Assembly (NCBI GenBank): GCA_007570905.1
Contig: RKSI01000028.1
Location: 1 to 38,075 of the forward strand
Source of the DNA: Gammaproteobacteria bacterium
GTDB lineage: Bacteria; Pseudomonadota; Gammaproteobacteria; Poriferisulfidales; Oxydemutatoraceae
Direction: 5' to 3'
Length of the DNA: 38,075 bases
The notes under the pieces were generated by a model. The model had not been told where the DNA came from. It made no database searches and saw only the letters and a list, made by a program, of their open reading frames with translations. Positions 1-7,403 of the stretch are shown here, one piece after another; position 1 is the first letter of the stretch, and the number at the start of each line of letters is the position of its first letter. A program made the translations under genes and the position numbers.

Positions 1-145
1 CCGACCACTGTTGCGTCGTCAGTTCGTTGGCCGCCTGCTCCAGTTGCAGCGGGTTGGAGCAATACGGGCATTGCAGCGGGCAGCGGTGCGTCAATTCAAA
101 CAGAATGGAGACCGGCATGCCGATGGTTTTGTCTTTTGCGCTCAT
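1..145 (-). CDS. pqqE: PqqE, PQQ biosynthesis radical SAM enzyme (N-terminal part, runs off the window)
   Basis: The first 48 codons of PqqE are present; the gene continues beyond base 1. PqqE is the radical SAM enzyme that, with the chaperone PqqD, forms the carbon-carbon bond between the Glu and Tyr side chains of the PqqA peptide in the cytoplasm. The visible part starts MSAKDKTIGMPVSILFELTH and contains the SAM-type Cx3CxxC cluster motif as CPLQCPYC (Cys22, Cys26, Cys29). Its ATG overlaps the pqqD stop as ATGA, so the two partners are translationally coupled. The identification rests on the motif, the N-terminus and the position after pqqABCD. Confidence 0.93.
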   Translation of the reverse strand, partial: MSAKDKTIGMPVSILFELTHRCPLQCPYCSNPLQLEQAANELTTQQWS

Positions 146-447
146 ATAGAGATGAAGTCCTTGTCGGCCAGATCCTGAATCAGCGCCGTGATGTCGGCCA
201 GAATCCGCTCCTCCGGCGCATTATAGGACCTGGCGAAGGTTTGCGCGATGCTGCGAAGCGTGGTTTTGCCGTCGCAAAGGCGCAAAATGCCGAGCGCCGT
301 CTCGTCCGGCTCCAGCAGGCGCTCCGGCGCCAGCAGCACCCAGCGCTCGCGCGTCTTGTCGTGGTGCAGTTTTATATGTGCCGGCAATGACGGCATGGAC
401 TCCGCCGAAACCATGCGGCGTTCGCGGCTGTTTTCTTCAGCGGCCAT
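142..447 (-). CDS. pqqD: PqqD, peptide chaperone of PQQ biosynthesis
   Basis: A protein of about 101 residues, usual for PqqD. PqqD binds the PqqA precursor (RiPP recognition element fold) and presents it to PqqE. The family signature is visible in RERWVLLAPERLLEPDETA, followed by the helical part with ADITALIQDLADKDFI at the C-terminus. I chose the ATG at 447 (MAAEEN), which overlaps the end of pqqC by 11 bases; a second in-frame Met (MVSAES) a dozen codons later is possible. The stop overlaps the pqqE start. The longer open frame upstream lies inside pqqC in another frame and is not coding. Confidence 0.93.
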   Translation of the reverse strand: MAAEENSRERRMVSAESMPSLPAHIKLHHDKTRERWVLLAPERLLEPDETALGILRLCDGKTTLRSIAQTFARSYNAPEERILADITALIQDLADKDFISI

Positions 448-1183
448 TGGCGACAAAACAGTCCGGCGGCACGATGCGCGGATCCACATATGAAAAATAC
501 AGCGCGTCCAGTTGGCTCCACAGCACATCGCACTTGAAGCGCAACGCGGCCAGCACGCCGTGTTGCCGCTCCAGCGTGTTCGCGTTGTCAAGGACATATT
601 GCAGCGCGAAGTCCACATCGCGGCGCGCCTGCGTCAGGCGCGGCTTGAAATAGGCCATCGTCTCCTCGGTGATGAAGTCATAGCCGGCCAGCATCCCGGA
701 CATTCTCTCGGCGATGATGACGGGCGAGAAAATCTCGGTCAGCGACGACGCCACGGCGTCGAGCAACGGCATCTCCGAGACAAAATGCACATATCCGCCG
801 ACCGCGAACTTCGTCGCCGGCAGCGCGCCCTCGCGCGACATCACATAGTCGCGCTCAAGCCCCAGCCCGTCGGTGAGTTTCAGCCAGCGCTCGATGCCGC
901 CGCCGCCGTCCTCGCCGCCGTCGTGGTCGGCGATTCGCTGGCGCCACTCGCGGCGCAGCGTGTGGTCGGGAATGCGCGCCATCAGCCGCGCATCCTTGAC
1001 CGGAATCGCCGCCTGGTAGCAGTAGCGGTTCAGCGCCCACGCCTGCACCTGGCCCTTGTCCAGTTGGCCGGTGTGCAGCAGGCGGTGGAAGGGGTGCTTG
1101 TCGTGGTAGTAGTTCTCGCCGATTTCGCGCAGGCGCCGTTCCAGGTCGCCGCGGCTCAGCAAACTGCCGGGGCGCAGGTTCAC
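437..1183 (-). CDS. pqqC: PqqC, pyrroloquinoline-quinone synthase
   Basis: PqqC carries out the last step of PQQ synthesis: ring closure and an eight-electron, O2-dependent oxidation without cofactor or metal. At 248 residues it matches the family length. Recognisable segments are YYHDKHPFHRLLHTGQL near the N-terminus, WALNRYCYQAAIPVKDA, and YVHFVSEMPLLDAVASSL. The start is a GTG at 1183 whose last two bases begin the pqqB stop (GTGA overlap); AGGTGA lies a few bases upstream as a ribosome site. The open frame runs further upstream inside pqqB, but that part is a shadow. It overlaps pqqD by 11 bases, consistent with one coupled pqqBCDE transcript. Confidence 0.95.
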   Translation of the reverse strand: MNLRPGSLLSRGDLERRLREIGENYYHDKHPFHRLLHTGQLDKGQVQAWALNRYCYQAAIPVKDARLMARIPDHTLRREWRQRIADHDGGEDGGGGIERWLKLTDGLGLERDYVMSREGALPATKFAVGGYVHFVSEMPLLDAVASSLTEIFSPVIIAERMSGMLAGYDFITEETMAYFKPRLTQARRDVDFALQYVLDNANTLERQHGVLAALRFKCDVLWSQLDALYFSYVDPRIVPPDCFVANGR

Positions 1184-2109
1184 AGGTCTATCACCTGGCC
1201 GTCGCGCGACACCGTCCAGCCCGCCTGTTCCACTATCTTGCGCTCCGGCGAATTCTCGACCAGCACCGGATTGGTGTTGTTGATGTGAATGAAGATTTTG
1301 CGGTCTATGCACAGGTCGCGGAAAGCCGCGAGCGAGCCGTCTTCGCCGTTCATGCTGATGTGCCCCATGCGCCGGCCGGTCTTTTTGCCGACGCCCATCG
1401 TAATCATCTCGTCGTCGCGGAACAGCGTGCCGTCAAAAAACAGCAGGCCGCTGCCATCCAGGCGTTGCCGCAGCGAGTCGGTGAGGCCGGCACAGCCGGG
1501 AATGTAGTGGAACGAGGCGCCGCTCTCCGGGCTGCGGACATGCAGGCCGACGGTGTCGCCTTCCTCGGTGCCGAAATCGCCGCCGCGGCTTGCATCCTCA
1601 AGGAACAGCGCGACCTTGCCCGGCACCGCAAACGCCTCCACCTCAAGCCCGAGCGGGCGCCCGTGCGCATCTTCGGGGCGGAAAGGCGCCGACAGCGCGA
1701 TGGTGTGGCGCCGGACATACTCCGGGTTCAGCACATTGAAAATGGAATTGGTCGTGAGAATCCGGTGCACGCGGGCGGAGGCGTAGATGCTGAAAGGTTC
1801 GCTCTCACGCATCGTCAGCAGGCCGGCGATGTGGTCCACATCGCCGTTCGTCAGCACGACGGCCTTGACCGGGCTGCTGCGCAGCCCTTCGCGCGGATGC
1901 AGCGGTTCGGTCTGGTTCAACTGCTGCCGCAAATCGGGCGAGCAGTTCAGAAGCAGGTAACGGGAGCCGTCTGCGGTGACGGCGAGTGAAGACTGGGTTC
2001 TTGGGAAGGCCCGAGTACTGTCGTTTCTTGCGAGACGGCAGTACTCAGAATTGCAGTTCCATTGCGGGTACCCCCCTCCTGCCGCAGAGCCTAAAACGAT
2101 GATACGCAT
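1180..2109 (-). CDS. pqqB: PqqB, metallo-beta-lactamase-fold PQQ biosynthesis protein
   Basis: A 309-residue protein starting MRIIVLGSAAGGGYPQWNC, the diagnostic PqqB N-terminus. PqqB belongs to the metallo-beta-lactamase superfamily and acts after PqqE, probably hydroxylating the Glu-Tyr intermediate before PqqC. The metal-site region shows TNGDVDHIAGLL, where canonical hydrolases have HxHxDH; PqqB proteins normally deviate there, so this is a family feature rather than decay. HISMNGEDGS and a C-terminal FIHINNTNP block also fit. It begins 94 bases after pqqA and overlaps pqqC by four bases. Confidence 0.96.
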   Translation of the reverse strand: MRIIVLGSAAGGGYPQWNCNSEYCRLARNDSTRAFPRTQSSLAVTADGSRYLLLNCSPDLRQQLNQTEPLHPREGLRSSPVKAVVLTNGDVDHIAGLLTMRESEPFSIYASARVHRILTTNSIFNVLNPEYVRRHTIALSAPFRPEDAHGRPLGLEVEAFAVPGKVALFLEDASRGGDFGTEEGDTVGLHVRSPESGASFHYIPGCAGLTDSLRQRLDGSGLLFFDGTLFRDDEMITMGVGKKTGRRMGHISMNGEDGSLAAFRDLCIDRKIFIHINNTNPVLVENSPERKIVEQAGWTVSRDGQVIDL

Positions 2110-2176
2110 TAGAGTCGGGAATCACCGCTTTATCCATGAGGCCCGGCGAACAAGAGAGAGGGACCAACAACGTTTT

Positions 2177-2193
2177 GATTACTTGCGGTAATC
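2177..2193 (-). promoter_or_regulatory. Intercistronic hairpin between pqqA and pqqB
   Basis: A perfect 6-base dyad (gattac / gtaatc, 5-base loop) lies in the 94-base pqqA-pqqB spacer, next to a direct repeat of TAATCAGG (2191-2198 and 2202-2209). No U tract follows, so it is not a standard terminator. PQQ operons often express pqqA far above the enzyme genes, and a hairpin here could stabilise a short pqqA transcript or slow readthrough. That role is inference. Confidence 0.4.
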
Positions 2194-2203
2194 AGGGCCG
2201 TAA

Positions 2204-2287
2204 TCAGGAAATTTCGGCGCAGGCATAGCAGTTGATTTCCATGCCGACGGAAATTTCTCTAATTGCGGGTGTTTTCCATTCTTTCAT
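2204..2287 (-). CDS. pqqA: PqqA, precursor peptide of PQQ
   Basis: A 27-residue peptide, the substrate backbone of PQQ. The conserved core is EINCYACAEI: Glu17 and Tyr21 in the E-x-x-x-Y spacing are the two residues fused into PQQ, preceded by REISVGM as in other PqqA peptides that begin MKxW. The ATG at 2287 has a near-perfect ribosome site, AGGAGGT at 2296-2302, eight bases upstream, in line with high expression. It ends with TGA at 2204-2206. It heads the pqqABCDE group and sits downstream of the accessory genes of the xoxF cluster. It is not found by ordinary length cutoffs because of its size. Confidence 0.95.
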   Translation of the reverse strand: MKEWKTPAIREISVGMEINCYACAEIS

Positions 2288-2329
2288 CAGTAGATACCTC
2301 CTGATAGTGTTGAAATGCTAATTAGCGAT

Positions 2330-2392
2330 TTGTGCATAAGCACAATGGCATATTATCATGAAGACCGGCGAACAATCATTGAATTTTTCAAT
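2330..2392 (-). promoter_or_regulatory. pqqA leader with two dyad symmetries
   Basis: Two perfect inverted repeats lie in the presumed leader of pqqA: TTGTGC-ATAA-GCACAA (2330-2345) and ATTGAA-TTT-TTCAAT (2378-2392). Both are AT-rich islands in a GC-rich genome. They could be protein operators or RNA stem-loops, since they fall downstream of the promoter at 2417-2444. No known riboswitch class is recognised. Confidence 0.4.
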
Positions 2393-2416
2393 CTATCCGT
2401 CCGGTTTTGCGGCAGT

Positions 2417-2444
2417 ATTATGGCAAAATAGCCTATAATATCAA
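2417..2444 (-). promoter_or_regulatory. Sigma-70 promoter of pqqA
   Basis: On the minus strand TTGATA (2439-2444) is separated by 16 bases from CATAAT (2417-2422); each hexamer is one mismatch from consensus. Transcription would start near 2410 and give a leader of about 120 bases before pqqA. It lies just beyond the stop codon at 2460 of the upstream gene, giving the pqq genes a promoter independent of the xox accessory genes. Confidence 0.6.
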
Positions 2445-2459
2445 CCACTTGCGCCGTTT

Positions 2460-2834
2460 TCAGAAGCAGCGCACCTCGGCCTCGGCCTGCGCCGCCCGGA
2501 GTTTGTCCACCGCCTGCCGAAGCCATTCGGCGGTGCGGAACGCGGCGACGCGCTCGCCCTGCACCTGGCGCATGCGAAGCACCGTTTCCGCCTCCACATA
2601 TGCGTCGTATTTCATCTGCTCGGCAATCGCGTCTATCGTGCACGAGCATTTGTTCAGTATCTCCATGGACTGGCCGTTGGTGCTCATGCAGGCAAACACG
2701 AACTCGGCGCGCGCGCTGGTCGGAAAGTCGTTGGCGGCGGCGCCGGAAGCGGCGCACAAAAGGGCCGGCGCAAGACAGGCCGCGAGGCCCCCGTTCCGGG
2801 CGCGGAAGTTTGCGCGGCGTTTCGTTGCTTTCAT
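2460..2834 (-). CDS. Exported small cysteine-containing protein of unknown function in the xox-pqq cluster
   Basis: A 124-residue protein with a basic N-terminus and a signal peptide (LAACLAPALLCAASGAAAND, cleavage likely after the Ala run near residue 33). The mature part, about 90 residues, has FVFACMSTNGQS, NKCSCTIDAIAEQM and a C-terminal VRCF, so four cysteines in a mostly helical, charged protein; two disulfides in the periplasm are plausible. The start at 2834 has AGGAGG close upstream and lies one base after the stop of the preceding gene, so it is coupled to the xox accessory genes. I do not recognise a named family. Its position between xox accessory genes and pqqA suggests a role with the quinoprotein dehydrogenase. 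Confidence 0.8.
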   Translation of the reverse strand: MKATKRRANFRARNGGLAACLAPALLCAASGAAANDFPTSARAEFVFACMSTNGQSMEILNKCSCTIDAIAEQMKYDAYVEAETVLRMRQVQGERVAAFRTAEWLRQAVDKLRAAQAEAEVRCF

Positions 2835-2835
2835 G

Positions 2836-3561
2836 TCAGCGTTCCTCCTGTGTGAGATGGCCGGAGAAGGCCGTCGGCGGCTCAATCCGGCTGAATTTCA
2901 TCTCGGTGTGTTCCAGAGCCTCGTCTTCAGGCGCGTCGCCGGGCAACCGCGTTGCAATGCTGTAAATCCCGCCGGGAATATCGTCGGCCAGCACAAACTC
3001 ATAGCGCTTGGCCGGATAACTCTTGTAGCGGTCGTCGCCCTTTTTGGAGGCGAGCGGCTCAAAAAACACCTTGTGCCCGTTGATGCGACGCCCGTCGTGG
3101 GTGAAGGTAATCTCCTCGCTTGCGGCGGCGCTCAGAAACGCCTGCTTAATCAGGTTGCGTAAGTAATGGCGGCTGATGTCGCTGTCGCGGCCCATTTTAC
3201 CCACATCCCACTCGAGGAAATACATAATCAGCGGATTGCCGTGAAAATCCTCAATGGCGTAGTTTTTGCCGTTCGCGCCGCTTAAAAACTCGGTTTCCAC
3301 ATCCTTGCCGCCGCGCTCCGTCAGGCCGGTAATCTTCAGCGTAACATGGTTTTCAATGGCCTCCGTTTGCGCGCCGCGCTGATGAAAATCATAATGCAGC
3401 GCCGCCGCAGACCGGATATTCCGGAGATGCGGCGTGTCAAACAGCAGCAGTTGCTCTTTGCTGTAACCGTCGCCGACTTCCTGCGCGGGCGCGAGCGGCG
3501 CAAGCAGCAGCGCCAGCGCGACAAGGTTCGGCAAGAGGCGCCGCTTGCCGTTCCGTTTCAT
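2836..3561 (-). CDS. Exported protein of unknown function in the xox-pqq cluster
   Basis: A 241-residue protein with a signal peptide (NLVALALLLAPLAPAQEV). The mature part looks beta-rich with one helical stretch in the middle, and has recognisable blocks FHGNPLIMYFLEWDVGKM, HYLRNLIKQAFLSAAAS and KRYEFVLADDIPGGIYSI. It has no cysteine in the mature part, no heme motif and no transmembrane segment beyond the signal. It starts inside the stop of the CxxxCW gene (ATGA overlap) and its own stop is one base before the next start, so it is an integral member of the cluster. I cannot assign it to a named family; a periplasmic role in dehydrogenase maturation, cofactor delivery or lanthanide handling is inferred from context only. 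Confidence 0.82.
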   Translation of the reverse strand: MKRNGKRRLLPNLVALALLLAPLAPAQEVGDGYSKEQLLLFDTPHLRNIRSAAALHYDFHQRGAQTEAIENHVTLKITGLTERGGKDVETEFLSGANGKNYAIEDFHGNPLIMYFLEWDVGKMGRDSDISRHYLRNLIKQAFLSAAASEEITFTHDGRRINGHKVFFEPLASKKGDDRYKSYPAKRYEFVLADDIPGGIYSIATRLPGDAPEDEALEHTEMKFSRIEPPTAFSGHLTQEER

Positions 3562-4145
3562 CGCTGTTCCTCCATCAATTCCGGGAATTCCGGCGGCATC
3601 TTCACAACCTTGCCGACGGCCAGTTCATGCCCCGCCTCTTTCCACTCATCCACGCCGCCGGGAAACCAGTGGACATTGCGAAAGCCGTACTCCATCGCCC
3701 TTTTCGCCGCGTTCCATGACATCCAGCAGTTGGCGTCGCAGTAGAAGACCAGAATCCGCCCTTCGCGGTGGGTCGTCAGCATCTCCAGGTTGTCCATGAA
3801 ATAGCGCTCGCGGGCGTCCGAGATGCGGCCATAACCGACATTCGGCAGCCACACGCTGCCCGGCAGGTTGTGGCGCGTAGGCGGGCGCCACAGGCGGTCG
3901 GCGGGAAAGTCGGGGGGTTTGCGGTCGCGCGGCAGCACATCAATCAGCGCGACATCCATGTTGCCGTCGTTTGCAAGCAGCGCGTGCAGCGCCGCGGCGT
4001 TGAGCACGGTCGCGCCTTTCAGCGTTGCCGGCACCGGCGCGCGGTAATCGCTCATGCGGTAGTCCCGCGGCTCGGCGACAACGCCGGACGCAACCGCCGG
4101 CGGCGCCAGCACCGCGCTTGCGGCAAGCAGCAGCGAGAGCATCAT
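3558..4145 (-). CDS. PQQ-dependent catabolism-associated CXXCW motif protein (rhodanese-like, periplasmic)
   Basis: A 195-residue exported protein. After a signal peptide (MLSLLLAASAVLAPPAVAS) it carries a rhodanese-like domain with LIDVLPRD, a CDANCW motif (Cys136, Cys140) followed by MSWNAAKRAMEYGF, and FPGGVDEWKEAGHEL. This matches the family named after its CXXCW motif that occurs with PQQ alcohol dehydrogenases. The biochemical role is not established; a thiol or persulfide relay in the periplasm is possible. The start chosen is the ATG at 4145, overlapping the preceding stop as ATGA; the adjacent ATG at 4142 is equally possible. The upstream extension of the open frame lies in xoxJ and is a shadow. 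Confidence 0.88.
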   Translation of the reverse strand: MMLSLLLAASAVLAPPAVASGVVAEPRDYRMSDYRAPVPATLKGATVLNAAALHALLANDGNMDVALIDVLPRDRKPPDFPADRLWRPPTRHNLPGSVWLPNVGYGRISDARERYFMDNLEMLTTHREGRILVFYCDANCWMSWNAAKRAMEYGFRNVHWFPGGVDEWKEAGHELAVGKVVKMPPEFPELMEEQR

Positions 4146-4960
4146 CTTTCCGCCACCAGCGGCACGCCGTATTCGCGCAACAGCGCGTCCAGTTTGTCCC
4201 GGTTCTTGCGTATGAAGCGGTTGAGTTGGCGCTTCCATTTAATTTCATTCGGGCGCACGCCCATCGTAATCCGGTAAATCATGCGGTGCTTTTCCGAGTG
4301 GTCGGCGACCAGCGGCGCCACCTTCAGGCGCGAGTCGTGCCGCTTGTTCAGGTAGCCCGCAATAGGCCCCCACAGGACGGCCACATCCAGTTTGCCGGCC
4401 AGCAGGTCCTTCACAATCTGCTCCGAAGGCGAATCAACCCGGGTGTCCACGACCAGATGGTAGGAGGCGACCTGCTCCATCAAGTCGTTTTCAAGCAGCA
4501 GGCTCGTCGGCGGCGTCCCGGCAATCAGGCCGATTCGCAATTTCGCGTCTTTCAGTTTCGGGTCCGACAGCGAGGCCGGTTTGTGGCCGGCGTCGGCGGG
4601 ATAGACCAGCGCAAATGCCGACGAGTAATACGGGTTGGTGTTCAGCAGCAGTTCGTTGGCCGCCGAGATGCCGACGACAAGATCGCAGCGCCTCGCGCTC
4701 AATGTCGTTCGCACAAAGCCCATGCTTTGCGGAAACCAGTAGTAGGAAAGCGGAATGCCGAGATCCGCGGCGATGAGTTCGGCGATTTTGTTCTCAAACC
4801 CCGTTTGCGCCCTGTTTGAGTAGGGCATATTGTTCGGGTCCGCGCAAACGCGCAGGACAGTTCGTTTTGCTACTTCGGTGCCGCCATCAGCGGCAAACAG
4901 CGCTTGCGGGCTGCAAACAAGGATTGCGGCAGCGGCGGCAAGCAGGCGCGCTCCGTTCAT
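4142..4960 (-). CDS. xoxJ: XoxJ-like quinoprotein dehydrogenase-associated periplasmic binding protein
   Basis: A 272-residue exported protein of the extracellular solute-binding family 3 fold, with a signal peptide ending near LFAADGG. The block LRVCADPNNMPYSN, followed by GFENKIAELIAADLGI and YYWFPQSMGFVRTTL, is characteristic of the binding proteins (XoxJ/MxaJ type) encoded with methanol dehydrogenases. XoxJ is thought to bind and help activate XoxF rather than serve an ABC transporter; no transporter gene is adjacent. It overlaps the cytochrome gene before it and the CXXCW gene after it by four bases each, so the three are translationally coupled. Confidence 0.92.
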   Translation of the reverse strand: MNGARLLAAAAAILVCSPQALFAADGGTEVAKRTVLRVCADPNNMPYSNRAQTGFENKIAELIAADLGIPLSYYWFPQSMGFVRTTLSARRCDLVVGISAANELLLNTNPYYSSAFALVYPADAGHKPASLSDPKLKDAKLRIGLIAGTPPTSLLLENDLMEQVASYHLVVDTRVDSPSEQIVKDLLAGKLDVAVLWGPIAGYLNKRHDSRLKVAPLVADHSEKHRMIYRITMGVRPNEIKWKRQLNRFIRKNRDKLDALLREYGVPLVAER

Positions 4961-5469
4961 AAATCGCCGAAGCAGGCTTTTTCATTCTCTGCCGCTTCCG
5001 GCGGCTTGCCCGTGTGCTTCGGACGATCCATGCCGATGGCGCCGTCGGCCCTTGCGACCAGGTAGGTGTAAATGTCGTCCACAAAACACATAACATTGAG
5101 ATTGGTTGCAAACCCCGGCATCACATTCTGCGTGGCCGCGTCCACATTGACCCGGCCATTGACGACCACTTCCAGATATTGTTCATAACTCAGGCGCTTG
5201 ATGGACTCCAGCAGGTTGGGCGCGAAAGAACTGCCCAGCCCGCCAGGCCCGTGACAAACATGGCATTCGGAATGGTAGCGGCGGTAGCCGCTGAATGTCG
5301 GCCAGTTCACCTTGCCGTCGGCGTTCACCTTGTATGGCTTTTCGCCTTCCGCGGCAAAGGCGCCTGGCGCCGCCAGGCAGGCCGCGAAGGCCGCCGTCAG
5401 CAACACGCCAAACCGGTGGCGAGATAAAAGAGCCCGGCAAACCGGGCGTTGTTGAGTTGTCGCCGGCAC
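4957..5469 (-). CDS. xoxG: XoxG-like c-type cytochrome, electron acceptor of XoxF
   Basis: An exported monoheme cytochrome c of about 170 residues. The heme motif is CHVCH (Cys69, Cys72, His73 counted from the GTG at 5469) and VMPGF supplies a likely axial Met near residue 117; MCFVDDIYTYLVARADGAIG is typical of methanol-metabolism cytochromes. It should take electrons from XoxF in the periplasm. The start is uncertain: GTG at 5469 lacks a convincing ribosome site and places a terminator-like hairpin (5425-5447) inside the signal-peptide coding region; GTG at 5406 would begin after the hairpin but gives a poor n-region. It overlaps xoxJ as ATGA. Confidence 0.88.
   Translation of the reverse strand: MPATTQQRPVCRALLSRHRFGVLLTAAFAACLAAPGAFAAEGEKPYKVNADGKVNWPTFSGYRRYHSECHVCHGPGGLGSSFAPNLLESIKRLSYEQYLEVVVNGRVNVDAATQNVMPGFATNLNVMCFVDDIYTYLVARADGAIGMDRPKHTGKPPEAAENEKACFGDL
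5425..5447 (-). terminator. Terminator-like hairpin inside the 5' end of the cytochrome gene
   Basis: On the minus-strand transcript GCCCGG-TTTG-CCGGGC is followed by TCTTTTAT, the form of an intrinsic terminator with an imperfect U tract. It lies about 50 bases after the strong xoxF terminator and overlaps the first codons of the annotated cytochrome gene. Confidence 0.55.
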
Positions 5470-5497
5470 CGCGTTTGTCCCGAAAAATCCTGTCCTG

Positions 5498-5538
5498 AAA
5501 AAAATCCGGCCCCCGAACCGGACGGTGCGGGGGCCGGA
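5498..5538 (-). terminator. Rho-independent terminator of xoxF
   Basis: An 11-base perfect stem, TCCGGCCCCCG paired with CGGGGGCCGGA across a 12-base loop, is followed by seven Ts on the minus strand. It begins 17 bases after the xoxF stop codon, so it should end most xoxF transcripts before the accessory genes. Confidence 0.88.
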
Positions 5539-5554
5539 CCAAACAACATCGAAG

Positions 5555-7363
5555 TTACAGGGTAAAGACCGTCAGGCCGCCACCCAGCCGGGTGTAGTTC
5601 TGCAGGTGGCGGTAGCCGCCTACAGCGCCCAACCCGTCACGATCGCCGGTCAGACCAGCGGCCATGCCGATACCGGCCCAGCCGCCAATGCCCGAATAAA
5701 CGGCCACATGCTGCTTGCCTTTGTGCATGTAGGTCATGACATTGCCGATGATGCCGGAAGGCGTCTTGAACTTGAACAGTTCTTCGCCGCTCTTGGCATC
5801 CACCGCTTTCAGGTAGCCCTCAAGCGTGCCGTAGAAGACCACATCGCCGGCGGTCGCCAGCGCGCCGCTCCAGACGGAGAACTTCTCGTCAATCGCCCAC
5901 ACTTCCTTGCCCTTGTCGGCATCCCAGGCGATGAACCGGCCCATATGGGGGCCGCGGTCCGTGCCGCCCGGGCGCGTCGGCGCCGGGAACATGTCGAGGT
6001 TCGCTCCAACATATGGCTGACCCACCGTGTAGCTGACCTTGAAAGGCTCATAGTTCATGCAGACATGGTTTGTCGGCACATAAAACAGCCTCGTCCGCGG
6101 TGAAAAAGCCGCCGGCTGCTGGTCTTTTGTTCCCAGCGCCGCCGGGCAGATGTCCTTTGAAAGCACATCTTCGCCGTTGTACTCGGTGCGGTACTTGTTC
6201 ACCATGTTCGGACGGCCGGTTTTCATGTCGATGTCCGTCGCCCAGTTGACCACATCGTCGAATTTCTCGGCGACCAGCAGTTCGCCGTTCACACGATCCA
6301 TGGTGTAGGCGAAGCCGTTGCGGTCAAAGTGCACCAGCACCTTGCGGGTCTGGCCCTTGACCGGGATGTCGGCGAGTATCATCTCGTTGATGCCGTCGTA
6401 ATCCCACTCGTCGTGAGGCGTCATCTGATAGACCCATTTGGCCATGCCGGTGTCGGCGTCACGCGCGAAAATGGTCATCGACCAGCGGTTGTCGCCGGGG
6501 CGCTGAACCGGGTTCCATGTGCTCGGGTTGCCCGTGCCGTAATAAACCAGGTTCAGGTCGGGGTCGTAGGAAAACCAGCCCCAGGTTGTGCCGCCGCCGA
6601 TTTTCCACTGATCCCCTTTCCAGGTGTTGGTGCCGGAATCCTTGCCGACCGGCTCGCCGAGATGAGTGGTCTTCTTCGGATCAATCAAGGTGTCGGAATC
6701 GGGACCCATTGAATAACCGCGCCAGACCCGCTTGCCGGTCTTGGTGTTGTAGGCGGTCAAATGTCCGCGAACGCCGAATTCACCGCCGCTGATGCCGACA
6801 TAGACCTTGTCCTTGACGACCATCGGCGCCGCGGTTCCGGTCTGGCCCTTGGCGATGTCGCCATTCTTGGCGCTCCAGACTTTCTTGCCGGTCTTGGCGT
6901 CCAGCGCAACCAGCGTCGTGTCGGCCTGATACAGGAAAATCTTGCCGTCGGCGTAGGCGACGCCGCGGTTGACGGTGTCACAGCACATCACCGGAATCGT
7001 CGCCGGATCCTGTTGCGGCTTGTATTCCCAGACGATGCCCGCGTCTTTGTCCAAATCGAGCGCATACACGATGTTGGGGAACGGCGTATGAACATACATC
7101 ATGTTGCCGACAACCAGCGGGTTGCCTTCGTGCCCGCGCAGAACGCCGGTCGAGAAAGTCCATGCAACCTTCAGGTCCTTGGCATTCTTTGAGGTGATTT
7201 GCTTCAGTTCCGAATAACGGTGGTTGGCGTAGTTTCCGGTCGGCATCACCCACTGATTGGCGTCATCCGACATCCTCATCAGTTTGGTGTTTGCATGCAG
7301 ACTGGAAGCTCCGGCCAGAGCGACCGCTACCGCAACCAAGGCAATAGTTCGTCTCCCTTTCAT
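5555..7363 (-). CDS. xoxF: XoxF, lanthanide-dependent PQQ methanol/alcohol dehydrogenase
   Basis: A 602-residue exported eight-bladed beta-propeller quinoprotein that oxidises methanol or another primary alcohol in the periplasm with PQQ and a rare-earth ion. After the signal peptide (IALVAVAVALAGASSLHAN), the adjacent-cysteine disulfide is at Cys127-Cys128 (VMCCDTVNRG); metal ligands are Glu195 (GGEFGV), Asn279 (GTGNP), the catalytic Asp321 and the lanthanide-specific Asp323 in HDEWDYDGINE. The D-Y-D arrangement separates XoxF from calcium-dependent MxaF, which has Ala at the last position. The start at 7363 has GGAGGA seven bases upstream. It stands alone between its upstream region and a strong terminator, followed by its cytochrome and accessory genes. 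Confidence 0.97.
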   Translation of the reverse strand: MKGRRTIALVAVAVALAGASSLHANTKLMRMSDDANQWVMPTGNYANHRYSELKQITSKNAKDLKVAWTFSTGVLRGHEGNPLVVGNMMYVHTPFPNIVYALDLDKDAGIVWEYKPQQDPATIPVMCCDTVNRGVAYADGKIFLYQADTTLVALDAKTGKKVWSAKNGDIAKGQTGTAAPMVVKDKVYVGISGGEFGVRGHLTAYNTKTGKRVWRGYSMGPDSDTLIDPKKTTHLGEPVGKDSGTNTWKGDQWKIGGGTTWGWFSYDPDLNLVYYGTGNPSTWNPVQRPGDNRWSMTIFARDADTGMAKWVYQMTPHDEWDYDGINEMILADIPVKGQTRKVLVHFDRNGFAYTMDRVNGELLVAEKFDDVVNWATDIDMKTGRPNMVNKYRTEYNGEDVLSKDICPAALGTKDQQPAAFSPRTRLFYVPTNHVCMNYEPFKVSYTVGQPYVGANLDMFPAPTRPGGTDRGPHMGRFIAWDADKGKEVWAIDEKFSVWSGALATAGDVVFYGTLEGYLKAVDAKSGEELFKFKTPSGIIGNVMTYMHKGKQHVAVYSGIGGWAGIGMAAGLTGDRDGLGAVGGYRHLQNYTRLGGGLTVFTL

Positions 7364-7403
7364 TCCATAGTCCTCCAATGTGTTGGGGTTTTGTTTTTTT
7401 ACG

